Shown here piece by piece: positions 1-10,860 of a stretch of 64,000 nt of DNA. The notes beneath the pieces are model-generated. The model worked only from the letters and a program-made list of their open reading frames with translations, did no database searches and was not told the DNA's origin. Origin of the DNA: Deinandra increscens subsp. villosa. Its lineage: Eukaryota > Streptophyta > Magnoliopsida > Asterales > Asteraceae. The translations under genes and the position numbers were made by a program. Every line of letters starts with the position of its first letter. The first letter of the stretch is position 1. The stretch lies in NCBI GenBank assembly GCA_039602395.1, contig JBCNJP010000013.1, positions 21,621,663 through 21,685,662 of the forward strand, in the 5' to 3' direction.

Positions 1-409
1 AGTGGTTATTCTACAGTCTCCTAGACACCATTCCTCGAAGGCTCGGGCCATACGCGATAGTAGATTCAAACTACTTCGGTTTGTTTCTAAGATGGTGGCG
101 CTGGGAATGCATTGCTGCCAAGAAGATGAGCACAAAGAGTCTAGTACCTTGAAAAACTGGATTATGGGTGGTCGAGGGATTTGTTATCTCTCCCGTGGAT
201 CTCAAAGGGTGTTGGAGATGTGGCAATACTCTGATTTGAAGAAATTCTCATGAGAAGACCATTGGATGTTGTATGAAGCATAGGTCTTCTGCTTAGATGA
301 TTGCTACAGGATTCTTGCTAGGAAATACTGGAGGTTCTTGTTGAAGCAACTTGGTCAGATCAGGTAGTTGTCAGTCGTTCATGTTTGTATTGCCACCAAA
401 GGGGGAATT
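1..409 (+). mobile_element. 3' internal tail of an LTR retrotransposon
   Basis: This is the end of an element that enters from the left. Nothing in it resembles a known protein; the open frame at 2-253 has no recognisable motif. The tail ends in a purine run at 398-409, a typical polypurine tract, immediately followed by the TG that opens an LTR at 410. That order (internal, polypurine tract, LTR) fixes the plus orientation. The lineage cannot be told from this piece. Confidence 0.6.
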
Positions 410-1327
410 TGTAAGACCTATATTGGGTTGGTGGCAACTCAAACATAGCATCCTTAGTGTTGATCTCAATTGTAAATCTTTCATTTCACATGTATTTATA
501 CTTGGATAATTCTCTTGATGCTTATGTTAATCATTCAAGTGTTTGATGTTTTGTATTTCATATTTAATGTCTTAACTTGTGTTGATTAATATTGAGTTGA
601 TTGCCCTTGTTCTTATACTGTTGTGATGTGAATGACATGATCCATACTTAGCTTATTTCATGATTTTACACTTGGCAATTTCAGAATAACCCTTAGCGAT
701 GTTAGACTTGTTCCTAGCGATCTCAAGTCTGTTCTTAGCGACTTGGATCTTCCCTTTGACGATCTCAAGTTACCCTTGGTGACTTGGTCACTCTAATTGG
801 CGATTTGGATTACTCTTGGCGATCTGGATAATGCCTTGGCATTTTTGTGTTTGCCTCTTGCAATCTCGCCAACCTAGGGCGACCTCGCTCACATCGATGG
901 GATCTGAATCTGGCTTGGGCGACTTCAAGTTTAGTCTTAGCGATCTCGCTAAGCCTCTTAGCGATCTCGCTAAGATCTGCAACATGAGTTTATAATTAGC
1001 GATGTCAATAATGGTCTTAGCGATCTTGTATTTATTCTTAGCGATTTCGCAGGTCTGATGTAATAAATTTCACTAACTTCTAAGAAATTCTCTTGTAATC
1101 TGTGCAATGATGACCTGTGCTCTCTCCAGTATAAATAGCCACCTTAGGATACCCTAAATAACCAAATTCATTGTCCTGGACGACTGTTGGAGAGAAAGCA
1201 CTTGTATGTGTGAAAACCCTCATGTTCTTGAGTTTCAGACATGGAAATCTAAGGATGTCAACAAACAAACAACATGATTTGATCATGGATTCATGATTTC
1301 CGCACTTAAATCTGTGCATTGGTTCAG
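410..1327 (+). repeat. 3' LTR of the left-edge retrotransposon
   Basis: The LTR opens with TGTAAGACC right after the polypurine tract. Its U3 part (about 690-1065) is packed with the word CTTAGCGAT, including perfect dyads of CTTAGCGA and TCGCTAAG. A TATA box (TATAAATAG) follows at 1130-1138, so transcription would start near 1160. The right edge is approximate because no second LTR copy is present; a LINE fragment starts by 1341. A related word array on the other strand lies at 18505-19020. Confidence 0.6.
1130..1138 (+). promoter_or_regulatory. TATA box of the left-edge LTR
   Basis: TATAAATAG sits about 65 bp after the end of the CTTAGCGAT word cluster, the usual order for an LTR promoter. 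No transcript evidence is available. Confidence 0.6.
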
Positions 1328-1340
1328 AAATGGCTTAAAT

Positions 1341-1749
1341 TTGGTCCTGACACCGGGTTCCGGATGGATTTACATTTGCCTTCATCAATCACTTTTGGCA
1401 TATCCTCGGCAAGAATTTCAAAGAGGTATTGGATGATTTCTATGATAATGGTGTAATCAGTGATTGTTTCTACTCCACATTCATATCCCTTATTCCAAAA
1501 AATAATGATCCTCTCTCGCCAAAATATTTTCTTCTTGTGGGTCCTATTGGTGTTATTCAGAATGTAATATCGAAGTGTCTTTCTAATCACCTCAACCGTG
1601 TTACTGGTTCGGTGATCTCTGCCCCTCAATCTGCTTATATCTCTGGTCGAAACATCCTTGATGGTCCTCCCATTGTCAAAGAGTTAATATCTTGGCTTAA
1701 ATTTTTTAAAAGAGACACAATGATTTTCAAAGTTGATATGGAAAAGGCC
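1341..1749 (+). pseudogene. LINE (L1-type) reverse transcriptase fragment
   Basis: The frame from 1360 reads a fragment of plant L1-type ORF2. It contains the family motifs PDGFTFAFI, FISLIPK, SAYISGRNILDG and, at the right end, FKVDMEKAF, which is reverse transcriptase motif A with its first catalytic Asp. Just upstream the expected APGPDG motif is reached only by a one-base frame change. The fragment is cut on both sides: no endonuclease upstream, and the frame stops at motif A where minus-strand copia LTR sequence begins. The copia material probably broke an older LINE. It is not functional. Confidence 0.85.
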
Positions 1750-1754
1750 TTTGT

Positions 1755-2102
1755 AAGTGAGCAGGAAGTCGGATCGCGCGCAACTCAAGTCATTTTGTAA
1801 ACGAAACAATCACAAATGATATAAATACGAACTTAATCTTTTATAGATCAACAATTCAGAACATACAAAAGACTCAGAGTTCTAACACAGAAAACACCTT
1901 AAGAAAAACACCCTTAAGACGCTCATTTCCAAAATTCTAACACAAACCTACTATTTATAGAAAACTGGACACTATCCGAACTGGCAGTTCCGTTGCCAGT
2001 TCGTCCAGGTTCTGGTGGGTTCGGCTAGGCAGGTTTGTATCTTGACTTTTTCTTCTGATTTCTTCAGTCTGATCTAGCATCTTGCCATTTCATGTATCAA
2101 CA
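1755..2102 (-). repeat. SIRE-type copia 3' LTR, minus strand
   Basis: Read on the minus strand it opens with TGTTGATACATG directly after a decayed polypurine tract (2103-2116), the usual SIRE/Maximus arrangement. A TATA box lies at 1951-1959. Just upstream of it, in the transcript sense, is a dyad of AACTGGCA (1979-1986) and TGCCAGTT (1994-2001) followed by GGTTCGG-like words. The LTR abuts the LINE fragment at about 1750. No matching 5' LTR is present because the element is cut at 3418. Confidence 0.75.
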
Positions 2103-2125
2103 AACTCACCCTTGGCAAATGCTGA

Positions 2126-2452
2126 TCAGTTTCTTTCAGCTTCCATCCCGATCCATGTCTTCTGGTTATTTCTCTCGACATAAATGTTGAACGCAAAGCA
2201 TATCCGAATAACCCTTTGAAATTGCAATGCTTGATCCATAAAGTCAGGATGAAACAAAATTTGACTATGGTACAACTCGTCTATATCAGCCTTTGATAGG
2301 TTTATCAGCCAAATAGGATCGAATATCTTCACAACCTTGTTCTCCTCTTCCAACACTATCACCGCTTCACCAGTCTTCTCATTGTAATACCACCGTCTCA
2401 GGTTCTTTATGAAATCTTGCTCCATATTTCTTAACAGAATCTTCTTCATCAC
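2126..2452 (-). pseudogene. C-terminal piece of the SIRE 3' (env-position) ORF
   Basis: This 108-residue minus frame matches, with scattered substitutions, two other copies in this window (11458-11772 minus and 11924-12313 plus). Shared motifs are YYNEKTGEAVIVLEEENKVVK, WLINLSKADI and HPDFMDQAL. It lies directly before the polypurine tract and LTR, where SIRE-type copia elements carry an extra ORF after pol that is often called env-like. No membrane segment or known domain is visible, so the biochemical role is unknown. Upstream the sequence jumps straight to integrase; reverse transcriptase and RNase H are missing. Confidence 0.65.
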
Positions 2453-2474
2453 TTTTGGCTTCTCTTTAAACTAT

Positions 2475-3418
2475 AACACAATCAGCTTTTTACCAGTTAC
2501 CGGATGTATCTTTGTCAGATGATCCCTTCTCTTTGGCTTTTGTGGCCTCGCAATTTGAATCTTTTCTGACATTCTTTCTCCACAATATTCTTGAAATGTA
2601 AAGCCTTCCATCCATTACCAATATTCTTGTAATCTGTGCAATGATGACCTGTGTTCTTCCGTTCCGCAACACCATTTGCTGAGGCGTGTATGGTGTGCTG
2701 AATTCGTGTACAATAACCTTCTGCAAGCAAAATATTTTCATTGCGGTATTCTTAAACTCCGTGGCATTATTGTTTCGAATTCTTCTAACTTTCAACTTGT
2801 AAAGAGATTCCAGCGTATTAATCAAGTTGATACGAATTCGTGATGTTTCATCTTTCGTCACAAGAAAATCCACCCATGAGAAGCGAGAGTATTCATCAGT
2901 AACAACCAAACAGTATCAATGTCCAGAAATGATTTTTCTACTAACGAGACCAAACGAGTCCATGTGAAGCAATTCCAGTGGGACATTAATTGAGTGGTAC
3001 TTCTTCAAAGGATGTGACTTTCGTTGTTGCTTCCCTTTCTTGCAACTGACACACGTGTCATTGAAAATGAATTAGTGTTTTGGAACCCCTTCAACAAGAT
3101 TCTTTTGCACCAACTCGTTCATCTTTCGATAATGAATGTGACCCATGCGTCTATTCCAGAGAACGAAACCTCTCTCAGAAGCTTTTGACATGAAACTTTG
3201 ACCTACCACATTTTCCTAGGCGGAATTCATATCTAACACATATTGATTTGACAATCTAGGTGCATGCATCACAATACAATCATTAGGAATCACAAAACTA
3301 GGCTTCAAGATTAAGCATTCAGATCTAGTGAAAGCAGTTGTGAATTGCTTATCACATATCTGAGAAACACTCAGCAGGTTATACTCCAACTCTTGAATGT
3401 ATAAAACCCGGTCAAATG
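2475..3418 (-). pseudogene. pol: Decayed SIRE protease end and integrase fragment
   Basis: Read on the minus strand, 3418 to about 2500 covers the end of the protease region, the GAG-pre-integrase zinc finger (HRRMGHIHYRKM, CVSCKKGKQ) and the integrase core (VVTDEYSRFSWVDFL). The second catalytic Asp is lost: SDNGTEF of the sister copy reads NNNATEF here, and several stops and frame changes break the frame. The piece stops abruptly at 3418, where plus-strand gag of the neighbouring copy begins, and at 2475, where it jumps to the 3' ORF. It is a rearranged relic. Confidence 0.8.
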
Positions 3419-5167
3419 TCAGTACATGAGCAATTGCGTTTGCAAAAATTTGATTTCTCGAATCAGTCTGATTTGCTCGTGTCTGTTCAGAAGGATTTGG
3501 CTGCTAGTAACAAACTTGTTGCTGATTTAAAAATAGAGTTTTTTGAGTTAAAACAAAAATTGGATTCTGTTCAAATGTCATCTTCTTTCACAAATTTTTT
3601 GTATAAAACTGGTAAAGAAGATGTTTCTGGCAAGCTTAGTCAAGTCCCATCTCCGGTGAATATCACATTGGGTCCTTCATCTGAGGAGAAGGTAGATGTT
3701 TTTAATCAAGCTGAACAAAACAATTATGATAAAGTTTCAACTGAAAAATCCATTTTAGATTCAACAGTTAATGATCTTTTTTATGATGTTTCTGATCTTG
3801 ACAAAGTCGATGACTTAGTGTCGGAGACGGATGTTGAAAGTTCGGTACATACTCAGTCTAAAGTTGGTAAGCCAGATCTTAAAAATTTAATTTCCAAACA
3901 TGATTTTCCAACAATTAAATCTGAGCTTTCCAAACTGAGTGCATACGAACAAAAGCAGATTGCTCGGAGCAAATCTGTTGCAGGTAAGAAGTCTAAGTAC
4001 GGTGGAGTCGGATTTGAGTCTTCGGCTAAATCTAAAACTGTTGAAAAAGGTTTTTCTCCGAAAATTTTGAAACCTACAAATGCTAAGGCTCACAATCCTA
4101 CTTTGGACACCGAGTGTGACAAGGTTGAACCATGGGTATCATATCGGTTAAAGGGTTCCAATAGAGTTTATTGTGACAAAGATTTTCCGTTAGATATGGT
4201 GAACCCAAATTTAATCGATCAAATTTTCTCATGTAAATATGATCCAGCATATGATCCCAAAGTGAGAAATGTGCCCATTAGGAAGGGAAATAGCAGTGGT
4301 GCTAATGTAATGGACACATTTCAATCTGAGTCTGAGTCTGGGTTGGTGAATAGAGTGAAAAACAAGAAAACATCAAAACCAACTGTTCAAACACCACCAC
4401 CGAAAGCTTTTTATGATAAAAAACAGTCGAATTTCAGAAAACCCAGTCCATTTGTTAAAAGGTCTCAATTCTATAATGATGAAGGGTTTTATGAAGAGTT
4501 TGGTTGTGGACCAAATCAATCTAGTTTTAGAAGAAGTTCAAAATGGGTTGATTTTGAAGGTCAGAGTAAATATGACTCAAGGTTTGGTGGGTATAGGAAC
4601 AGATCTCAGAATTTTAGAGATCATCGTTTTTGTGATGAGTTTTCAGGGAATGTGTCTGGATATGATTCAGGACGTAACGATGAACTTGGACATCGTTATG
4701 TTACAAAGAAGGGTGTTAAACCCAAATTCCAAAACCGGGTTGTTGAGTCCGAGGTGGATGACGATGCGAGTGAAAAGGTCATAATTGATAAACGAAAGTG
4801 CTTTAAATGGAAAACTCTTTGTCATACATATTGGACTTGCCCGATGAAGAAACCCAAATCCACTAAATCTGACACAGAAAAGTCTGACGATATGTCTGAA
4901 GGTTATCAAACTGATACTAAGAAAAAGGTCAGATTTGTGGATGAGCAAGGCATAATTCATTCTAATGCAAAATCATCAGATTATCATAAAAATGAAAAGA
5001 AATCGGAAAAAGAATTTTCTAAGACAAAATCGATTTTGAAAAATTCTGCTTCAAGCTCCAAGGGTTTTGTAACTGATGGACAAACACCTAAGTCCATGGC
5101 AGGTAATGATTTTGTTGAAGATAATGGTCGACCCAAAGCTTCAGGCTTGGGTATGTCCCGAAACTAA
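3416..5167 (+). pseudogene. gag: SIRE-type copia gag, N-terminally truncated
   Basis: This 583-residue frame is the C-terminal two thirds of a SIRE-type Gag, the capsid and nucleocapsid precursor. It begins with a coiled-coil-like stretch (residues about 10-50), then a long Ser/Lys-rich linker, an FSCKYDPAYDP region and a zinc knuckle at about residue 460. That knuckle is damaged: it reads CFKWKTLCHTYWTC, while the minus copy at 13364-16092 keeps an intact CX2CX4HX4C. The N-terminal half with the first knuckle is absent because the sequence is fused at 3416-3418 to minus-strand pol. Gag stops at 5165-5167, and pol starts 17 bases later in another frame. Confidence 0.85.
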
Positions 5168-5183
5168 TCGTTTGTCTTAATTT

Positions 5184-8100
5184 ATGCAGGGATCTTCGTG
5201 ACAACTGATGAATAACATCTGGTTGTTGATAGCGGAGCATCTCGGCACATGACTGGAGACATTTCTTTGTTGCATGATGTTAAACACTTCGATGGAGGTA
5301 AAGTAACGTTTGCTGGAAACAAAGGAGGTCAGGTAACCGGTATTAGTAAACTTTCGAACGGTGCTGTCACATTTGACAAAGTTGAATATGTGCAAGAGTT
5401 AGAATACAATCTTCTAAGCATCTCCCAGATATGTGATAAGCAGTTCACAACGACTTTCATAGGGAGTGAATGCTTAATTCTGAAGCCTGAGTTCAAGATT
5501 CCTGATGAGTTTGTGATAATGCGGGCACCAAGATTCTCAAATTTGTACATGCTTGACATGAATTCAGAAAAAGCAACGGTCGCAGGTCAATGTTTCTTGT
5601 CAAAGGCATCTGAAAGAGATTCCGTTCTGTGGCATCGTCGCATGGGTCATATTCATTACCGAAAGATGAACGAACTAGTGCGGAGGGGTCTTGTTGAAGG
5701 GGTTCCAAAGCAACAGTTTGTGTTTAATGATGTGTGCGTGAGTTGCAAGAAGGGTAAACAGAAAAGAAAATCACATCCACTAAAGAAACATCATTCAATT
5801 GATGTCCCATTGGAGTTACTTCATATGGATTTGTTTGGTCCTATAAATCATGAAAGTATCTCGGGAAATTGGTATTGTTTGGTGGTTACGGATGAATATT
5901 CAAGATATTCGTGGGTTGATTTTCTGGTCTCCAAGGATGAAACATCAAGAATTCTTCTCAATTTGATTACCACACTTGAATCACTGTATAAATTGAAGGT
6001 GAGGAGAATTCGGAGTGACAATGGCACGGAGTTTAAGAATGTAGCCGTGAGGACGTTTTGTATGGAAAAAGGAATTGTGCATGAATTCAGCACACAATAC
6101 ACACCTCAGCAGAACGGCGTGGCAGAAAGAAAGAATCGCACGATTATTGAAACAGCACGAACTATGTTGGCTGATGCTCAATTACCTGTTCCTTTTTGGA
6201 CAGAAGCTGTCAACACTGCATGTTATGTGCTGAATCGAGTGCTTACTGTGAAGCGTCTTGGTAAGACATGTTATGAGCTTCTGAAGAATCGTAAGCCGAA
6301 TCTCAATTATTTAGAGCCGTTTGGGTGTCCTTGTACCGTGTTGGCTGCTGCTGGAAAGTTTGATGACAAAGTCTTTGAAGGACTGTTTGTTGGTTATTCA
6401 AATCAGAAGAAACGTGTTTTCAATAAGCAGACTGGTACGGTGGGGGAATATCTGCATGTTGATTTCCAATCATATACGTTACCACCCAGAGGCGTTGGAC
6501 CGGACTGGTTGTTTGATTACAAAAGTTTGTTTGAAAATCTTGAATCGACACCAGAAGTATCTGATGAACAACTTACAAGAATTTTCATTGAATTGCAAGA
6601 TGATACACCAGTTCTAAACATTCAAACTCTGCCAACTCCGATAGTGCCTGTCGTTGATGAGTATTTGACCGAGACATCAAATGATACGACTATTGCTGCT
6701 GATGAGATGTCTTCTGAAGATGATAGTGAATTTCACGAAGCCATGTCACATCAGGTGGAAATTCCTGTTCAGCAACCTGTTCCACAAGTTGAATCTACTT
6801 CCAATGAAGCTGATGTTAATGCAACTGATAATGTGGTGGTTGAAAAAGATCTTGTTCCTGATTTGCCTAAAACGGTGGTAGTTCCTATTAATCAAACACT
6901 CCGGATAAACACCATTCATCCACAAGATAATATTATTGGTGATTTAAATGAAGGAGTTCGTACCCGACATCAAATTAAGAGTAGTGCTTTGCTTTCAATC
7001 TTGGAATCTGGTGTTCAGGAAGAAGTATTTCATTCATGCTTTATCTCACAAACTGAGCCGAAGAATGTTAATGAAGCATTGTTAGACGGTTCGTGGATTG
7101 AAGCAATGCAAGAAGAATTATTACAATTCAAGAAGTTGGGTGTGTGGCATCTGGAAGATTTACCTGAAGGTTGTAAAGAACCGTGTGGAACACGGTGGGT
7201 TTACAAGTGTAAACGGGATGATCGCGGAGTCATTGTCCGAAATAAGGCCCGTTTGGTTGTTCAAGGTTTTTCGCAAGAGGAAGGGATAGATTTCAACGAA
7301 GTGTATGCACCTGTTGCCAGAATTGAAGCTATCAGAATATTTTTGGCATTTGCTGCATATCGCGGGTTTAAAGTTTTTCAAATGGATGTCAAGAGTGCAT
7401 TTTTGTACGGAAAAGTTAAAGAAGAGGTGTATGTCAAACAACCTCCGGGATTCTTCGATCCTGATTATCTGGAGAAGGTTTATAAGTTAGACAAAGCTTT
7501 ATACGGTCTCCATCAGGCTCCTCGAGCTTGGTATGAGACATTGTCTACTTATTTACTTGACAACGGGTTTAAGCGTGGGTTGGTTGATCCTACTCTTTTC
7601 TGTCGAAAAACGGGGGAGGATTTGCTGCTGGTACAGATCTACGTTGATGATATTATTTTTGGATATTCAAACGAACAACTTTCGAGAGATTTCGAGAAGT
7701 TGATGCAAACAAAGTTTGAAATGAGTTTGATGGGTGAAATGTCGTTCTTCCTAGGTCTGCAAGTTCAACAATCAGATCAGGGTATCTTCATACATCAGAC
7801 GAAGTATGTGAAAGATGTCCTGACTCGGTTCAAAGTGGAAGATGTTCGCATTCCGGGAACTCCGATTCAGTTGTCACATGGCTTATGTCCTGATGAAGAC
7901 GGTGATAAAGTTGATGTCACACGTTACAGGGCGATAATAGGTTCATTGATGTATTTGACAGCGAGTCGACCTGACATAATGTTTGCTGTTTGTTTGTGTT
8001 CCAGGTATCAGGCAGCTCCTCGGGTTTCGCATATGAATGCAGTTTTGCGGATTGTAGCTTATCTGAAGGGTAATTCAGATCTCAGGATCTGGTACCCTCA

Positions 8101-8587
8101 TGATGATAAGTTCGACCTATCGGCGTATACAAATTCTGACTACGGCGGTTGTAAGATTAATTTCAAGTCAACCACGGCTGGATGTCAGTTTCTTGGCGAT
8201 AGGTTGGTGTCTTGGCAGTGTAAGAAGCAAACTTCTGTTGCCACATCCACGGCTGAAGCTGAATATATAGCGGCTGCTAGTTGCTGCTCACAGGTTCTAT
8301 GGATCCAACAGCAGATGCGGGATTACGGTTTGAAGTTTCTTACTACACCAATTTACATAGATAATTCGGCTGCGATTTGCATAACCAAAAACCCCGTTCA
8401 TCACTCTAAAACAAAACACATTGAAATCCGTTATCATTTTATCCGAGATTGCTTTGAAAAACACTTGATTGATTTGCAAAAGATTCACACTGATTTTCAA
8501 AAAGTGGATCTTTTCACAAAAGCTTTTGATAAAACCCGTTTCCGTTATCTTTTGCAAATCAACGGCATTCAAAAGTTACCAAGTTGA
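5184..8587 (+). pseudogene. pol: SIRE-type copia pol (PR-IN-RT-RH), nearly intact
   Basis: The order protease, integrase, reverse transcriptase, RNase H defines Ty1/copia. The protease site VVDSGASRHM (5222-5251) follows a one-base deletion near 5221; the sister copy at 12862-13347 keeps the frame. From 5222 the frame is open to 8587. Integrase shows the HHCC finger (HRRMGHIHYRK, CVSC) and DDE residues near codons 194, 257 and 293 of the 5249 frame. RT has YVDDIIF near codon 797. RNase H has STAEAEYIAAASCC but reads YTNSDYGG where TDSD is expected, so one catalytic Asp is probably lost. The ATG at 5184 follows a splice-acceptor-like tract. Structure is close to full length, activity unlikely. 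Confidence 0.9.
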
Positions 8588-9145
8588 GTAACTTTCGGTT
8601 GATCATTTTTCCTTTTCTTTTTCTTGTGTTTGTTTCTTTCCTTGTTATAGAAAATCCAAAAATAGAGTTTTGTATTTTAGGAGGGGAAAATCAGAAAAGA
8701 TAAAAAAAATGGTAAAATGCAAAAAGCATAAAAAAATTGAGAAAAATAAAAAATTGAGAAATTGATCCGACCAAGCGAGAAATGATAATACATCGGCATG
8801 TGTTATCAACCACGGATAAAGTAAAATTAAAGGTTGTAGGTTCTTGTTTGGTTAGTTAAATGCGTAAGGGTAAATCTGATATATGCTAGTATGATATAAA
8901 CATAAAATGATGGTTGATTAATAGTGAGACACATCATGATGATTACTGTGTGATTTTGGCATTAAATAAAATGAAAAAACAAAAACAGAATAAGAGATGT
9001 TCTGGTGTACGCATGTTTTCATTTTGCAAAGATTTAAACTTGTTTGATTTTCTTTATTTTGTCAAACGATCGGACTTTCTCTGCGTATCGAAAGATCGAC
9101 CTGATTGTTGTTCGTTTGACGCTCTGCTTTATTTTCTTTGGTGTT
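8588..9145 (+). mobile_element. SIRE post-pol untranslated region, truncated
   Basis: This stretch follows the pol stop and matches the post-pol regions at 16593-17340 and, reversed, 31500-32230. It holds the AAAATAGAG motif, a pyrimidine-rich start and then the first unit of the triple stem-loop (9061-9120). It ends at 9145, inside the spacer before unit 2, where a minus-strand LTR begins. No protein is supported. Confidence 0.7.
9061..9120 (+). ncRNA. Stem-loop unit 1 of the SIRE post-pol structured RNA
   Basis: Outer arms GTCAAACG and CGTTTGAC pair over 8 bp. An inner stem and a small hairpin (arms ATC and GAT, GAAA loop, bulged T, closing CG pairs) lie inside. It matches unit 1 of the copies at 17084-17143 and 31688-31747. 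Units 2 and 3 are missing because the LTR boundary at 9146 cuts them off. Confidence 0.6.
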
Positions 9146-9529
9146 TGAAAAACCGTTTACGGATCGTTTCTATGGATGAGACGGAGGTTTTGTCATTGAA
9201 TCATGTTGAATGATTACATAACGAAGGAGTATACAACAATTAAGCTCTGGGGGAGGTCGGACAGAACCTCCCCTCTCAACACACAGACACAAGACATAAA
9301 CTTACAAAGAAATACAAAGACGAATCTATTTATACTTCTTCATAAGGTCCGAACTCGGCACCTCCGAACTCTGTCCGAACTCCCTCCAAACTTGGAGTTC
9401 GACCATCAAGGTTCGGCCAACTCCGAACCTAGAGTTCGGCTGAGGTTCGGACCTCAGTTCATGTTTCCGACAAATCAGTCTGTTTGACAATTCGAACAGT
9501 AACGGCCACACAAGGTTCATGCATCAACA
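9146..9529 (-). repeat. Minus-strand copia LTR with GTTCGG words
   Basis: On the minus strand this LTR opens TGTTGATGCATG after a purine run (9531-9540) and ends TTTTTCA at 9146. Its U3 contains about ten GTTCGG or CCGAAC words between 9345 and 9470, and a TATA box at 9326-9334. The region around and after TATA resembles the LTR at 11066-11423, but the rest differs, so it is another subfamily. It interrupts the triple stem-loop region of the plus-strand SIRE copy. Confidence 0.7.
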
Positions 9530-10559
9530 AATTCCCCCTTGGACGTTACTGTCGAATCCAGACATTGATCTTCTAGCAATCTTCAGTCAGCTTGCTGCAG
9601 ACATCTCTATCTTTAGCAAACTCCCCTTGACCGAATCATCAGGTATGCAGGAAACGGTTCGAATCTTGTACAATCTCCACAACCAATAAAATTCCCCCTA
9701 GCTTCAAGCACAACCATCCAATTGGAACCGGCATGTATGATAATGGTTCACTTTATAAGTTGTATCCGGAAATTGTAAAGACACACGAACATCACTGCAT
9801 CTTGATAATAATCTTCAATCTTCACCGAATTGTAACACATTCTGATCTTTATGAAAACAGACACGATCAACATCTTCAATCATGGAAATTCCCCCTCAGC
9901 ATCAAATCCATCCCAATATATTACTCCGGTAAACGTATATCTCGTTGCAGACTGGAATCTGACCAAGTCTTTCGACAACTCAAGAAAGTATCGGGCATAT
10001 GACAGAGAGTTCCAAACCATAACCGAAAACTTTGACATATCGGTTCGCACGAACATCAGAATATACCACCTTTCCATGAAGATCAAAAACCACCATCATC
10101 CCTGAACTGATTGCTTTTGAATATTCACTTTTTCAATTATGAAACCTTGAAAGTTTTTAGGGTCCCCAATTTCCCCCTAAACAAGTGACATATTCAAATC
10201 TTCAATTTTCTATGATTCCAAACCCCGCAGGAACAAATCCTTTCTTTTTAGTAGAATGATAAACTCAAGTGGCCCGCAACGGAATCTTTAATCTCATTTA
10301 ATCTTCAGTTTGTGTAGAATGATAATCTCCGACAAACGTTCCTAAGTAATCATAACCATGTCTCCGAATCTCTGTCCATCATCAGAAACATGTATTCTTG
10401 AATCTCTGTCCATCATCATGAACAACAATGACTACTTCACAAACTCATTTCTTGAAATTCGATCACTAACTCGTAACAAGTATCGGAATCTGGATTTTCT
10501 TCAAACATAACACCCCATAGCTACCAAATCAAGGGTAAACTCGATAACTGATTCGCTTC

Positions 10560-10860
10560 TGTAAAATTCCCACCTAACGGGGGTTCGGGGGCAGCACCCC
10601 TGAGAAGCGGGGTCCAAGGGGCGGCAGCCCCTGGCGGGGTCCAAGGGGCAGAGCCCCTGGCTGGGATCTGAGCTCGTCCGAACCTTGTCCGAACTACCTC
10701 CGAACCTGATCCTCCAAACCTGACCTTCGGACCTAGTCCGAACCTGACCTTCGGAACCTCCTCCGAACTTGACCATCGGACGTCCGAACCTGGAGTTCGG
10801 AGCGGTTATTTTTCAGATCTGTTCTTCGGCCGAACGTTGTCCGAACTCAAATTGGAAATT
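10560..10860 (-). repeat. Cluster of palindromic GGGGC-GCCCC and CCGAAC words
   Basis: From about 10570 to 10675 three units pair AGGGGC with GCCCCT around a short centre, separated by GCGGGGTCC. From 10675 to 10860 CCGAAC/GTTCGG words follow about every 15-20 bases. The whole cluster is far richer in GC than its surroundings. It lies inside the coding-poor internal region, not in an LTR. Confidence 0.7.

Noticed and set aside
2..253. ORF of 83 residues at the left edge
   Set aside because: No recognisable motif and no support from a second copy. It may be the end of an extra ORF, but that cannot be shown here.
5152..5190. A 37-base intron between GTATGT and GCAG at the gag-pol junction
   Set aside because: Too short for a plant intron, and joining does not give the pol frame. 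Only the acceptor-like end is reported as a finding.
9326..9520. Minus ORF over the 9.3-kb LTR
   Set aside because: It covers U3 words and TATA of an LTR; not coding.
10501..10776. Minus ORF of 91 residues with repeated PLDPA and VRTSSD motifs
   Set aside because: It is the translation of the palindromic GGGGC and CCGAAC words.
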